A stretch of 64,000 nucleotides of DNA from Epiperipatus broadwayi (taxonomy: Eukaryota > Onychophora > Udeonychophora > Euonychophora > Peripatidae). This document shows positions 13,097-25,848 of this stretch, one piece after another (position 1 is the stretch's first letter; the number at the start of each line of letters is the position of its first letter). The notes below the pieces were generated by a model. The model saw only the letters and a program-made list of their open reading frames with translations, was not told the DNA's origin and ran no database searches. Made by a program: the position numbers and the translations under genes. The stretch is taken from positions 3,333,092 through 3,397,091 of the forward strand of contig JAQFVV010000020.1 of assembly GCA_028023455.1 (NCBI GenBank), given 5' to 3'.

Positions 13097-13206
13097 TACA
13101 TTGGTGGTTGAGAGGTCAGCGTGACTGCCTTGCACTTGCAGGCAGTTGCCCGGGTTGCGGGTTCACGTCCTGGCCGATGCTATGACACTTAAAAAAAAAA
13201 AAAAAC
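13097..13206 (+). mobile_element. tRNA-derived SINE, copy 2
   Basis: Same family as the copy at 1112, with GGTGGTTGAGAGGTCAGCG (A-box region), the B box in GGGTTCACGTCC, the GATGCTATGACA ending and a long A tract. The flank just after it ('catttaatacaattaaaaac') recurs at 13524, so a local duplication surrounds this insertion. A clear target-site duplication was not identified. Confidence 0.8.
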
Positions 13207-13575
13207 ATAACATTTAATACAATTAAAAACATTAATGAAAAAGAGAAAGAAAATTAAACCATTACACTTTCCAGTTTCTTTTTGGAGGGGGGGAGGATTT
13301 CATTTCTGCGTTCTTCCTTATTTGTTGTTTGCTTTGGAGTAAAGAAAGTAAAATGAAAACATTATCGCTATCTGTGATATGATGACTGATAGACTTAAAA
13401 TGTACAGAACTGTGTTATTGTGCATTTTTTATAAGTTGTAAACACCTTAATTTGTGTACTGGTATCTGCTGAGAATTATCATGACGTTAGAGGTTGTCCT
13501 TTTTTAAAATAAAAAAAAACCAAACATTTAATACAATTAAAAACATTCATGAAAAATAGAAAGAAAATCTGAGTA
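13207..13575. repeat. Local direct repeat flanking SINE copy 2
   Basis: The run 'catttaatacaattaaaaa' with following 'cattaatgaaaaagagaaag' near 13208-13254 is repeated near 13524-13570 with few changes, about 315 bases apart. This suggests a small segmental duplication. No gene is seen within it. Confidence 0.5.
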
Positions 13576-14411
13576 CTATTAATTATATGTTTCTTTCCTT
13601 CTTTTTTTTTAACATACCTATGTTAGCATACAGGTGAAAACCTTGTTAGATCAGACTAGGTTTTTTTTTTCAAAAATATGCCTGAACCAGTACAATATAT
13701 ATATATATTGTTACTGTGAATCATTATTTTTGTGTAACAGTCATTATGTGAATAATTAATACCAGTAATTAATGCCATTCATAAAAGTAAATTTATAAAG
13801 TATTATGATGATGTCAATGTTAGTTTTATGAAAGATTAAATTAAATTTCTATAAATCAAAAAAGCACTAAAATGTGTCTGATATCAAAAATATGTTCTTT
13901 CTGCCTGCCTAATAAAGAAAGTTTAAGTTGAAACTATTTTTTTTTAGTGAAATAACTTTTAGTATTAAAAATGATTCATTCATTTTTCTTATTAAGAAAT
14001 TTTATTTTATTTATTGAGGTTAAAGATTATATTATATAATAATGTTTACGAGTAATTAAACAAACTAATATTTTTAAAATAATTAAATCTTTACAAAAAT
14101 AATTAATGATTTAAAATGGCAAAATAATAATAACAATATGAATTTGAATAATCAGTTCATATCTTTAAACATGTTTCTTTCAATGAAAGGTAAAGCCAAA
14201 CATTAAATCCAACTGAAGTTGCATGTTGGGGCAATTTAATCTACAGTTTTTTTTTAATTATAAATTAAAGTAATATATTCAGTTTGAAATAATTTACTAA
14301 AAAAAAACAATTTAGTTGAAGATTTTTTAATCAAAAATAATAAAATTGTAAACCAAAACTTTTACATTGTAGATTAAAATAGAAGAGATTAAAACTTTAT
14401 TTCAAACAATT

Positions 14412-14942
14412 TAATATATAGGGTATATGAGCACAGACTTTCACACGACCCACCACTCTCCACACTATCTCATAGCACTGATACACTTGAACACATATAT
14501 GTCGAAAAAATAAATAATCACCAGTGCACGTATTTCATGCTAAACCAGCAGTCATCAGTTGGTCCCGATTACCATCTCTACACATATATGTAATAAGTGC
14601 TCAGATGTATATTAAGATAGTCAATCCTCATACTTTAATGGACAGGCTTCAATCTACTCCACACTCCAACTCTTCAACCACTCAAGAGTTGGAGTGTGGA
14701 GTAGATTGAAACCTGTCTATTAAAGTATGAGGATTGACTATCATAATATATATCTGAGTTATAGCATATATGTGTAGAGATGGTAATCTGGACCAACTGA
14801 TGACTGCTGGTTTAGCATGAAATACGAATATTGGTGATTATTTATCTTTTCAACATATATGTGTTTAAGTGTATCAGTGTTATGAGATAGGATGAAGAGT
14901 GGTGGATCGTGTGAAAGTCTGTGCTCATATACCCTATATATT
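14412..14942. repeat. Near-perfect 530-base palindrome of the uncharacterised repeat
   Basis: Arms of about 260 bases (14412-14674 and 14684-14942) are reverse complements around a loop of about 9 bases. Each arm is one unit of the family seen at 1655-3345: it starts 'gggtatatgagcacagactt', passes 'aaaccagcagtcatcagttgg' and ends 'cacactccaactctt'. It has no coding meaning; the short ORFs here come from the repeat. Confidence 0.85.
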
Positions 14943-15361
14943 ACATATATAAACACAGGTATATATATATAATAAGCCTGTGTGTTTCAGTTATTAAAAC
15001 AATTTAGTAAAAAAAAACAATATAAATTAATGTTAAAGAAATAAATATAGTGAATATTTATTAGTCACATTGAACGTGTGCATAGGGTATAGATATGTGT
15101 GTATATAAGTTTTGTATTAGATTAATAGATATTAAATTATTAAAATAAAATATCAGAAAAAATATTTGTCTGAAGATTTGTGATGTTGGTATATTAGGTA
15201 TAATAATATATTGGACTATTAGCATCCATTATTATTAAATGTGGAATGTCTAGAAAATTTTAAATCTTATTCAAACTTTTCAAATACAAACTACTTGTTA
15301 GTAATAATGCCCAAATAGAGATCACAGATTAGTAATTACACATTTCAAATAGTATTATCAC

Positions 15362-15748
15362 AGGCAAAATTCACTATACACGCTGCAAACTAGCGTAATC
15401 AATGGATGCCAGAAGGCTTGTGCATAAAATCCCTATCTAATGCCTACTCATCCAATATTCCCAGACTAGTTTCTGGATTGTGACCTACGTCAGTGAGGAA
15501 CTTTGGATCTGAGATCACTGCACCTAGATCTTAGGATCTAATGCAACCCTCCAGCAGCCACCTTTTATCTCCACTTAACTACAAAACTATGAATCTTAAA
15601 TTGAAAACACCTTAATATTTTCAATCCAAGCTCATTAGCTTATATAGTCATATAGGTCTGAATAGGAACTTTATGCACAAGCCTTCTGGCATGCATTGAT
15701 TACTCTAGCTTGCAGTGTGTGGCAATATGTATAGTGAGTTTTGCTTTT
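15362..15748. mobile_element. MITE-like element with about 70-base terminal inverted repeats
   Basis: The left end reads 'gcaaaattcactata', 'cgctgcaaactag', then 'aagcttgtgcataaa'-like text; the right end is its reverse complement with small changes ('tttatgcacaagccttctgg' to 'tatagtgagttttgc'). About 250 unrelated bases lie between and no transposase is present. The size and structure fit a non-autonomous DNA transposon, but I could not settle the target-site duplication. Confidence 0.6.
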
Positions 15749-15799
15749 TTAATAACAGTTATAAGCAAGCATAAGAAATGGTGATCATGTGATGTTTAT

Positions 15800-17330
15800 T
15801 GGTTTAGTATTATTATCCATTCTTCTTCAGGTGTTGCTAACCTGACCAGTGACAATATTAGCATAGAAGTTGAACTTTCACCTTTAGATTTTTGAATAGC
15901 AAATTTTAAAGCAACACTCTAACTAATTTAGCTATTCTGTTTAAAACAGCAGTCAGTAGAAATTTCATATCTATTAGGGTTGGTTCAAATCCCCCGGATC
16001 CATCCAATTTTTTTATATATATATTTACTTTTTTTCTGAAAATGAAATTAATTAAAGACTAGGTTGACTTATAGGATTTTTTGCCATTGCCATATGAGCA
16101 GTTTCTTTGAATTGTCTTCTTTGCACCTTTTCCTCGCTAACCAGTATTTTTGTATTTTTCCAATTGAATATATGTTAATTTGTATATACATGGTCTGCCA
16201 TTGTAGACACATCTGTTTTTCTCTTTGAACTATTAGTTTGTATTCTTTCAATTGGTGTTTAATGGGGCAACAGGTCTTGCTAATACACTTCCTTTCACAT
16301 TCACATTACATATCATAGATGCAGTTGTTGTTTTTCAGTGTTCCCAGTTTAGATTTTCTAGAAGTTATAATTTCTCAAAATGTGGTATGACTTTGGAAAG
16401 ATATGTTTAATGTTATATTGATTGAAAATTTTCTTTAATTTGTCTGCTATCCCTGGTATGTATAGATACACTATAGTACCAATAACTTTTTAATTTTGTT
16501 GTCTATTAAAAATTTTCTTGATGACATCTGATGAATAACCATCCTTCATAAGAGTTTGTTACATGTAAATGTTTTCATTTTCCAAATTTCTGGTTTCCAA
16601 ACAAACTTTCTTTGCTATGCTCCATAGTGATAGTATAATTCCATATTTTGTGCTTCTGATATGATTGAATGTTCATACCAAGTTATTGCCAGTATGTGTT
16701 GTCTTCTTATAAACCATTGTTTTTACTTTGCCCTGAGAGAGACTTGTCACAAGAATTTCTAACAAAACCAATTTTTATTCTTATTCTGATTTCATTGTGA
16801 ATTGGAGCTATGTTGTTGATGTGCATCCAGAGTGCCTGTAATCATGTTTCACCATGATACCACAAATGTGTAACCAACATAGTAAAACTACACTTTAAGT
16901 GGAAATGGAGTAGTATTTATGGCTGTGGTTTCAAGTTCTTCAATGTAAATATTGCTAAGCAAAGGTAACAGTAGTGTTTCCATGGTCATACCTTGATTTT
17001 GTTGAAAAAATTCTGAGTTATATTGAAAGTATGATTTTTTTAAATAAAAAGTTAATAGTTCCATTATACTATCAATAGGCATAATTGTTCTGGTTGTATA
17101 CTATTATCATCAAATAATCCTTTTCTACATCACATGATACATTTGTAAATAAACTTTTCACATTAATCTTACCAATACCGAAGTTCTTTCCATTTTCATG
17201 ACCCCGATTTTCTACAAGTGCTTAGAATCTCTGATAAAAGTCTGTGTCTGGTATGTCAATGGACTATCAATTTTGAAAAGAAATCTCAACAATTTCTGAC
17301 ATGGTGAATTTCTAGAACTAACAATAGGCT
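15800..17330 (-). pseudogene. Penelope-like element, decayed copy, left half of a head-to-head pair
   Basis: Read on the minus strand, 17200-16880 holds reverse-transcriptase remains (MELLTFYLKKSYFQYNSEFF, then QNQGMTMETLLLPLLSNIYI, the motif corresponding to GxxMGSPLSP). About 16345-16069 holds the C-terminal GIY-YIG nuclease remains (CECER, then YxxTR-like and LKEYKLIVQREKQM). Stops and frameshifts break it throughout. It mirrors the plus-strand copy at 17560-19140, with 3' ends outward. Penelope-like elements pair this RT with a GIY-YIG endonuclease, which supports the call. Confidence 0.72.
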
Positions 17331-17559
17331 GATAAAGGCAACACTATAGTTATAATGAATAAAAGTGATTATGATAACAAAATACAAAAATCTCTCACAG
17401 CAGGAAAATATAAAAAACTGGTAAAAAATCTAAATACAGAAATAAAGTTATAAACATTACTCGGAAGCATCACAGATATTTCTGTGATTCAGAAAAAATA
17501 AAATTAACTTAGCATTTCAATTAAATTTCTCGTCTATGAAATACCTAAAATCCTTAAAG

Positions 17560-19140
17560 ACAATGTTTCATTAAAGTCTATAATTAGTTTTAAAAATTTA
17601 ACCATGTCAAAACTTTTTGAGATTTCTTCTCAAAATTCTTATGTTCATTAGCATATAGGATACAATACTATATTAGGAATTCCAAGTACCTTATAGAATT
17701 AATCAGGGACATGAAAATGGAAAGAACAGAGCTATTGATAAGTTTTAAATGTGGAGAGTTTATTTACAAATGTACCATATGATAAAGCATTGTTCATTGT
17801 AAGAAAAAGATTATATGATGATAATAGACTACACACCAGAACAACTCTGCCTATTGATAAAATAATGGAACTATTAATTTTCTCCATAATTACAATGTAC
17901 TTTCAATATAATTCAGAATTCTTCCAACAAAATCAAAAGATAGCCATGGAATCACCATTATGCCCCTTTCTTAGCAATATTTAAATGGAAGAACTTAAAA
18001 CCACACTCATAAATGCTACTCCATTTCCATCTAAACATTGTCTCACTATATTGACGATATATTTAGGATATGGACACATGATGAGGCATTATTACAGCAT
18101 CTGAATGCACACAAACAACACAGCATTATCAGTTAAATTCGTGATGGAATCAGAATGAGAACAAGCATTGGCATTCTTAAATATTCTTGTGACAAGTCTC
18201 CCTCAGGAAAATGTAAAAACAATGGTTTATAGGAAATCATGACACCTTGGCAAGTACTTGGCATATACATCCGATCATACCAGAAGCATTAAGCATAAAA
18301 CCAGTTTAGAAATCAGTGATTTAAAAAATGAAAAAATTCATATAGGACAAACTCCTATGAAGAATGGTTATCTATCAACTGTCATTAAGAAAATCTTTAG
18401 TAGGCAACAAAATGAGATACCAAAAAAGAAAAAATTATTAATACTGTAGTGTATCCATACATACCAGTTATGAAAGACCAGATAAAGAAAGCCTGCAGTC
18501 AATATAACATTAAAATATCTTTCCAAAGCCTTAACACACTTCAAGGAATTTTAACTTTTACAAAACCTGAACTGAACATGCTGGAAAACAAAAACTGCAT
18601 CTATAAAATACCATGTGAATGTGAAAGGTAGTATATTGATAAGATCCGTTACTCTATTGAAAACAATTGAAAAAACACAAACTAATGGTCAAAAGAGAAA
18701 ACCTAGATGTGTCTGCAGCAGCAGACCATGTATTCACTACAGAACATAAGTTCAATTGGGAAAATGTAAAAATATTAGATAGAAAGGAAAGGTACAAAGA
18801 AGAAAATTCAAAGAAACTGCTCCCATGACAATGTTAAATAACCATTTAAGTTAATCCAGTGTTGAAATACATGTCTGGAAGCCTTCAATTAACTTTGCTC
18901 TTAGAAGAAAGTATATATATATATATATAAACTGGAAGGGATCAGGAAGTGAACTAACCCTCATAGATATGAAATATTTACTGACTGTTGCCTTTGACAG
19001 AATAACTAAATTGTTTTAAAGTGTTGCTTTAAAATTCGATATTCAAGAATTTAAAGGTGTAAGTTCATATTGTCACTGGTGAGTACAACACCACCTAAAG
19101 AAGAATGGAGAGTACTACTACTCAAAACGTTGAGTAATTA
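17560..19140 (+). pseudogene. Penelope-like element, decayed copy, right half of a head-to-head pair
   Basis: The RT part begins at about 17745 with MESLFTNVPYDKAL and contains FQYNSEFFQQN and MESPLCPFLSNI before a stop at 17984. Further pieces follow at 18258 (AYTSDHTRSIKHK) and 18449-18631, where LENKNCIYKIPCECER marks the start of the GIY-YIG domain. The frame then continues with a broken YID...RYSIENN region to about 18830. The non-coding tail (18980-19120, ending 'gaagaatggagag') matches 15830-15990 in reverse. No intact protein can be read. Confidence 0.75.
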
Positions 19141-20771
19141 CTAACTTGTGTTTCCTATTTGTATATTATTACTAACAAGTGTTTCGTATTTGAAAAGCTT
19201 ATATAAGGTTTACAATTTTCTAGACATTCAACCTTTAATAATAGATGATGGAAATAGTAATATATTATCACATCAGAAAAATTATGTTTAATTATAGTTG
19301 CTTTTATTAATATCAATATATGAGCACCTTTTATGTAGGTAAATCGTAATTAACGATTGAGAATTTTTATATCCTTCTTTATACACACGACAGCTGCCAT
19401 TTATGTATATGTGTGATAGTATATCTCACATATACAGTTTTCAAAGATTTTAAACGATGATAATTATAGTTTAGGAAAGTACTTGGTAAAATGATTGATG
19501 AATAGATTTAAATATGTTTTGAGAATAATAATATTTTGAAGCAAAAATATTTATTAAAAGAGGAAGCCACGTGATTGCAAGTGAATTCTTTTCTAGCTTA
19601 ACTTCCGGAAAAGCATTATCACCTGCTGAATAATGCTAGTATTCATAAAAATAAAATAAATGCCACGAAGAGAATCTTTTGTAGTTAATGAATAATAATG
19701 ATTATTAATAACAATGAGAGGTACATAAGAAGAAGAGAATCTGTTGTATCTAGTGATTTAGAATAAAAGTATGTATTAAGAGTCTGTAGAAATAAAACAG
19801 TCTGATCCTGAACATTTTCTATACTGTAAAAAATTTACTTATCATCTCATGTGTTGAATTAAACAGCTGAAATTGAATATAATATTTGGAGTTGTATAAA
19901 GTTAATGGATTATTCATCTCTAGAAGTCTTAATATTTTGCTTATATTTTAATTTATTTTCTATTATACCACAATGATTGCATGATGAAGTTCATTTATTT
20001 AAAATTATGACCATGTGAAAGAATAACAAAACAGAAAAAAAGGTCATAATTTTTCTTGTCTATAATGTAAGTGCAAAATATCATTCTAAAGCAAGGTTAT
20101 CAAGATCCAACGTTAATAAGTCTATTAATGATATTTAGAAATGTACAATATATAGTCCTTAACCACAAATTTTTATATATTTAGAGAAGATATGAAATAT
20201 ATAGATTTATATTAAGAATTCATTTAATTCATTGAGATTGCATAAAGAATTTATCACTTTATTTGTATATTATTTATGTGAGTAGTTTGATATGAAATTT
20301 GGCTAAATGTTATGATTTAATAAATTATTTGTTGTTATTAATTCAAACTTGAGAATATTTTTTGGAGCCATGAAATAAAATAGTCATAGTCTGAAAAAAT
20401 TGTGCTAACGGAAAATAAGTGATGAAATGAATGGTATAATGATGATGATTATAAGCCAATATGAAACTGTATTACTTAGGGAACTTTGCATATTTATTTA
20501 AGATCACATATAGTTATTCAATAATAGAATATAGATAGGGTTCACTTTATAAATAATTTAAATATACAATGATCTTGATGGTATCCAAAGTGAAAATGAA
20601 TAATTAACATTTTACAACCTGAGGTAGATAAGTGTTTGAATGAATCAAATAACCATATGAACCTCTGTAATGAAAATTATTATGGTATAAGATTTGAATT
20701 GTTTCTAATGATAAAAGGGAAAAAAGCTATTGAAATCGAAAAGCAATATTTTAATTTTGAAAACAAATCAT

Positions 20772-20990
20772 CACCAAACAATCTAAAATTATCATATTGA
20801 AGCTTGCATGCATACAACAAATATACATAATTTTAATTACAATATCCAGATGATTATATATGTACAATCAATAAGTTATGCTATGGTTTAATTAACCGAC
20901 CAAACAATCCAAAATTATCATATTTAAGCCTGCATGAATACACACACACAATTTTAATTACAGTATCCAGATAATTATATATGCACATAT
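20772..20990. repeat. Tandem direct repeat, two units of about 125 bases
   Basis: The segments starting 'accaaacaatctaaaattat' at 20775 and 'accaaacaatccaaaattat' at 20899 share about 90 bases with few changes, including 'attttaattaca' and 'tatccaga'. No coding content is seen. Confidence 0.65.
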
Positions 20991-21061
20991 ATTTTCTATT
21001 TATCTTTCATTCATTCTCTTCCTAATACAGTTCTATTATATTTCCACTATTTCAATTCATT

Positions 21062-21063
<2 letters not shown>

Positions 21064-21152
<89 letters not shown>
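21064..21152. repeat. (TA)n microsatellite
   Basis: A run of alternating TA of about 90 bases, interrupted once by GTAATA. A shorter (TA)n occurs at 21262-21288. Together they border the left side of the GIY-YIG palindrome. Confidence 0.9.
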
Positions 21153-21154
<2 letters not shown>

Positions 21155-21261
21155 GTTTCCAACCAGTAACCACCTAAACATTCACAGTAAATATAGCAAC
21201 CAATATCTCTAACTGCTGTCAAGGCAACCTTCACACCTTTTAATAGCAAGAATGGAAATCC

Positions 21262-21295
<34 letters not shown>

Positions 21296-21299
21296 AAAT

Positions 21300-21870
21300 T
21301 TATAAATAAATATTAAAAAATACAGTACTTAAAAGTTTATAAAAATATATCTATAACCATCACTTAGATCAACTATCTTTGTAGTTTTTGTCAAGTAATA
21401 CTTTTAAGATGTCAGCTTTCCCATAATTCCATGATGTCAACTTTCCCATAATTCTGTGATCTTAATGTTTGCTGCTTGTTTACTAATTAAATTTTGCTTG
21501 TATTTATATATTAACATTGCTTCTTTAATTTTTCTTTTATTATTATTTTTTTCAGTTTCCAATATTTTTATGTTATTATAATTAAAATCAGAACCATATA
21601 TACATGATTTATTATGGTCATAAAAGATAGACGCTGATAAATTATCATTATTTTTATAATTTTGTTTTGTATTTTGAATCCTTTTTAATAATAACAAGTG
21701 TTGTTTTATTCTTTTTTCCAATGTGCATCTTGATTCACCTATATATCCACTGCCACACCTACACATCCATTTGTAAATGATACAATTTTTATTTGTTAAT
21801 AAAGTCTTATCTTTTGAATTATTTATTAATTTATTTAATGTAGGTGGTGCATAAAATGCAATATCACATA
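21300..21870 (-). pseudogene. Penelope-like GIY-YIG nuclease fragment, left palindrome arm
   Basis: The minus strand from 21892 to 21437 reads an open 151-codon frame. CIIYKWMCRCGSGYIGESRC gives the GIY-YIG core (YKW...GYIGES), followed by LEKRIKQHLLLLKR. The domain ends with KQAANIKITELWES and a stop. Only the last part of a Penelope-like protein is here; no reverse transcriptase precedes it. The arm mirrors 21880-22460. Confidence 0.78.
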
Positions 21871-21879
21871 TACCTTTAT

Positions 21880-22460
21880 AAATTTTATGCACGACTTACA
21901 TTAAATAAATTAATAAATAATTCAAAAGATAAGACTTTATTAACAAATAAAAATTGTATCATTTACAAATGGACATGTAGGTGTGGCAGTGGATATATAG
22001 GTGAATTGAGGTACACATTGGAAAAAAGAATAAAAGAAAATTTGTTATTATTAAAAAGGGTTCAAAATACAAAGCAAAATTATAAAAATAATGATAATTT
22101 ATCATCTTCTGTCTTTTATGACCATAATAAGTCATGTATATATGGTTTTGATTTTATAATTTTTTTTTTAAATTATAATTTATTTATTTTTTTATTTTAA
22201 TTATAATAACATAAAAATATTGGAAACTGAAAGAAATAATAATAAAAGAAAAATTAAAGAAGCAATATTAATATATAAATACAAGCAAAATTTAATTAAT
22301 AAGCAAGCAGCAAACGTTAAGATCACGGAATTATGGGAAATTTGACATCATGGAATTATGGGAAAACTGACATTTTAAAAGTATTAGTTGACAAAAACTA
22401 CAAAGATAGTTGAAAGCCTTCTAAGTGACGATTATGTATTTTCTAATATATATTTATAAA
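21880..22460 (+). pseudogene. Penelope-like GIY-YIG nuclease fragment, right palindrome arm
   Basis: The plus strand repeats the left arm in reverse: LNKLINNSKDKTLL, CIIYKWTCRCGSGYIGELRY, then LEKRIKENLLLLKRV. The frame is spoiled near 22155-22200 by an extra AT-rich insertion and resumes afterwards (YNNIKILETE to KITELWEI). The differences from the left arm (for example Ser to Leu in GYIGES) show that both arms have aged since duplication. Confidence 0.75.
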
Positions 22461-22880
22461 TTTACATATTATTTTGAAGAAATACAGTCATCGATTTGTA
22501 ATATATATAATATTTAAATACATGTATGTTGATATATATATATATATATTGAAATGAGGTAATAATTTCAAGTGACTAAAGTTACTCATTATTTCAAAGC
22601 AGAAAAAGATAAAGAAGTGTAATACAACATATGGCATTTATTCTTCAAAGGAAAATAAGTTTAAGGTTATTTAAATACAATAATAAAGCATAAATTTTAG
22701 AAAGCAAACAGCTCATATATTAATAAATAAATATGTTACATAATATACGTGTATATGTGCATGTTTTTTTACCACTAACATTGCCATTTATTCATAGAGG
22801 TAATAAAAATATTATAGCATATGGTAAGGATTACTTCACATATTATATGAGGTAATTTTAAGTTTAAAATTTAAATAATA

Positions 22881-22906
22881 ATAATAATAATAATAATGTA
22901 TAATTA
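22881..22906. repeat. Short (AAT)n tract
   Basis: About eight AAT units in AT-rich intronic DNA. Notable only as a small member of the repeat class that dominates 46-58 kb. Confidence 0.8.
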
Positions 22907-23135
22907 CTATTTTAAAGCTTATAAAATGCATTACAAAAGATGTTTAATTCCTGATCTGCACACAACTATTGTACCATGATTGACTTTGCTTTAAAATAAC
23001 AAATAATATAAAACTATGTCTCCAAAGATTTCAATGGACTCAACATAGTAAAAATTACCATTGCTAGAAATAGTTTTAATAAATGTATAGAAATATATTA
23101 GTTTCCTTGAACTTTTAAAAACAATGGCAGACTAC

Positions 23136-23234
23136 CTGAGCAAGTTCTTTCTTGGAGATGGGAATCAACTTTGTATGGAACACTTTTACAATGCTTTAAC
23201 ATAATACTATGGAATGCTTCATCTTTAACAGTAA
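23136..23234 (-). other. Candidate 99-base cassette exon inside intron 1
   Basis: On the minus strand a pyrimidine-rich tract ending GTTAG is followed by 99 bases and then CTCAG before GTAG. Only one frame is open. Entering in phase 1, it reads TVKDEAFHSIMLKHCKSVPY and then KVDSHLQERTCS, leaving one base, so it is phase 1 on both sides like the F-box gene's introns and would insert 33 residues without breaking the frame. The known FBXO39 alignment does not need it. It may be an exonised repeat or chance; the frame also continues past the donor for about 12 codons. Confidence 0.25.
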
Positions 23235-23514
23235 CTAACATTAAAAAAAGACAAATATTAAGTTTAAAATAATCATTAACACGAATGTTGTACTTGAAAG
23301 TCTAAGAAATAAAACAATAAGAGATCTAATATTAACATTAAGAAAATGTTTACACCAACTCTAGAAATAAATAAATAAAATCAAAGGATGCTTCATATTT
23401 TGGCTAATACATTATTTACATTTTTTACTAAATCTGGTTGCTATCTATTTTCATTTATGATTAAGTCATTCATACATTGTACAGGCTTAAACTTGCATTT
23501 CTATATGTAATATA

Positions 23515-23612
23515 TGCAGGATTCGAACTCAGACTTTTACACGACCTACTACTCTCAGTGCCATCTCATATTGCTGACACACACATGTCGAAAAGATAAA
23601 TAATCACCAAAA
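23515..23612 (+). repeat. Partial copy of the uncharacterised repeat, with tRNA-like B box
   Basis: Matches the start of the family unit ('cagacttttacacgacc', 'actctcagtgccatctcata', 'atgtcgaaaagataaataat'). In reverse the text GAGTTCGAATCCT is a good Pol III B box, with a possible A box (TGGCACTGAGAG) upstream. This hints that the family has a tRNA-derived part. Confidence 0.55.
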
Positions 23613-24139
23613 TACTTTAATATAAACAGTTAAAATTATGATGAAATTTTAGTATAGAAATATTATATATATATATATCGATTATTGTTATTTCATATAT
23701 TTCCAATGCATTTTATAAGTTATTTTATATTTTAATTATTTAAGGTTTTAATAATATTTTCTTTAAATAATGAAATTTGCATATTGATTTATGGTCAACA
23801 CAATAATTATATTTATATAAATCACACACAATGGTGTAACAAAAGATTCAACTTAAGTTTGTGATACAATTCTAAGAAAGGAGATCCAAGAATAAATTAC
23901 GCTAAGCAAAAGAATGGGAAGACAATAAATTAATATTGGATGCTTTAAAAAAAAAATACAGTCAGAAATAATAATTCTGGGTTAAAAGGGATTATTGGGT
24001 TTTTTAAAAAAAACGAACAAAAAATATAAAAACATATTCATGATATATATATATATAAATGCTCTGTACATAGTAATACCTGGAAGTGTTTTTTTAATAT
24101 ATGACAATGTACCCTCATATGTTTTAACTTAAATATAGG

Positions 24140-24890
24140 CTTATTATATACCTGTATCAATATATGTAATATATAGGATATATGAGCATAGACTTTCACA
24201 AGACCCACCACTCTCAAACCCATCTCATAACATTGATATACTTGAATACATATATATCAGTTGATCCAGATTACCATCTCTACACATATATGTAATAAGT
24301 GCTCAGATATGTATTAAGATAGCCAATCTTCATACTTTAATGGACAGACTTCAATCCACTCCACAATCCAACTCTTTAACTGTCCATCCAATTGAAAATC
24401 TGATGATGTAATGCTCAAAGGCGACTCTGAGGCCAAGATTCTCATCACACCCATGTTGACCTAAAGTCAATCTGACCTCTCATGTACAGAACCTAATCTA
24501 TTTAATACATATATGAAGGATGGGCACTATATAATAACTTAAATACAGTCTTATTATATACCTGTATCAATATATGTAATATATAGGGTATATGAGCACA
24601 GACTTTCACACGACACGCCACTCTCCACTCTATCTCATAACACTGATACACTTGAACACATATATGTCGAAAAGATAAATAATCACCAATATACGTATTT
24701 CATGCTAAACCAGCAATCATCAGTTGGTCCAGATTATCATCTCTACACATATATGTAATAAGTGCGCAGATATATATTAAAATAGCCAGTCTTCATATGT
24801 TAATAGACATACTTTAATCCACACTCCAATTCGTCAACTGTCTATCCAATTGAAAATCTGATGATGGAACGCTCAAAGGCCACCCTGAGT
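24140..24890 (+). repeat. Two tandem copies of the uncharacterised repeat
   Basis: Units of about 400 bases begin near 24143 and 24545 with 'tatatacctgtatcaatata', then 'gcacagactttcacacgac' type text, and end near 'gatgatggaacgctcaaagg'. The first is interrupted or partly deleted around 24250. Non-coding. Confidence 0.7.
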
Positions 24891-25848
24891 TATTTTCGCC
24901 ATATGCTTTGTAAATTTTAATGTATATAAATTGTTTAACACAGTTGTAGTTTTTTTTTCATCTTCTAAATCAATAAAATCTATTTTGCTAAGTATATATT
25001 AAAAATTTAAATATACTATAAAACTTTCCACTCTGCACGCATTTAAAATACGTGAATAAAGATACATAAAAAAGCAAGCAACTTTCAAGACTCATTTGGG
25101 TAGAAGTAAACTCTATGGATTGGTCCAGGTTCTCCCTAGACATGGGTTCACCATCACGCTGTAATATTTAACCACCCAAATTATTAAAGTTAGCGTAAAA
25201 GTATGTTCTTTCATAAAAGTACTTATTTAATGCATGAGTTGAAAAAAAAAGAAAAAAGAAATAAATAATATTCGTAATTGAATTTAATAACTAATATATT
25301 AATCGTTAAATCCAAAATTAAGCCATTTGTAACTGGGATTGCAATAATAGAAATAATATTACTGGAAAGCTTCACAATACTGGGATAAAACATTTTTCCA
25401 ATTTTACATTGAATTTACTGAGATTTTGGAGCCAAATTCAAAAATCTTACCATGTAATGATTTTATTTTAATTTACAATTTTTATGTAGCAAAAGTGTAC
25501 ATATTTTTTAACCAAAAAATAACTAAATTAAAAAGAATGTCAAATGAAGAATTTAAAAAAAATTTAGTTAACATCAGTTTCTTTCATGTTATTATGAATA
25601 TCACTTAATGATTTGTTGAATCTCTTCTATAAAGAAGATGCTTAACGTATTTTTACATGTAATTTCGACACCATATAAAGTGTCAATATGTTATCAAAAT
25701 CAAAACAAAAATTGCAGGTTAGAGGGAGCTTGCTTTAAGAAGGTGAAAATTATTATTTTTTTTACAGGCTTGAAATCAAAAGAAAATTAATAGAGCTGTT
25801 GAAATCTTCAGAACAATATGAAAATATACAGATAAAAATTATTTTAAT

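Noticed and set aside
21052-21249. Any protein from the (TA)n region
   Set aside because: The frame is a Tyr/Ile microsatellite translation.
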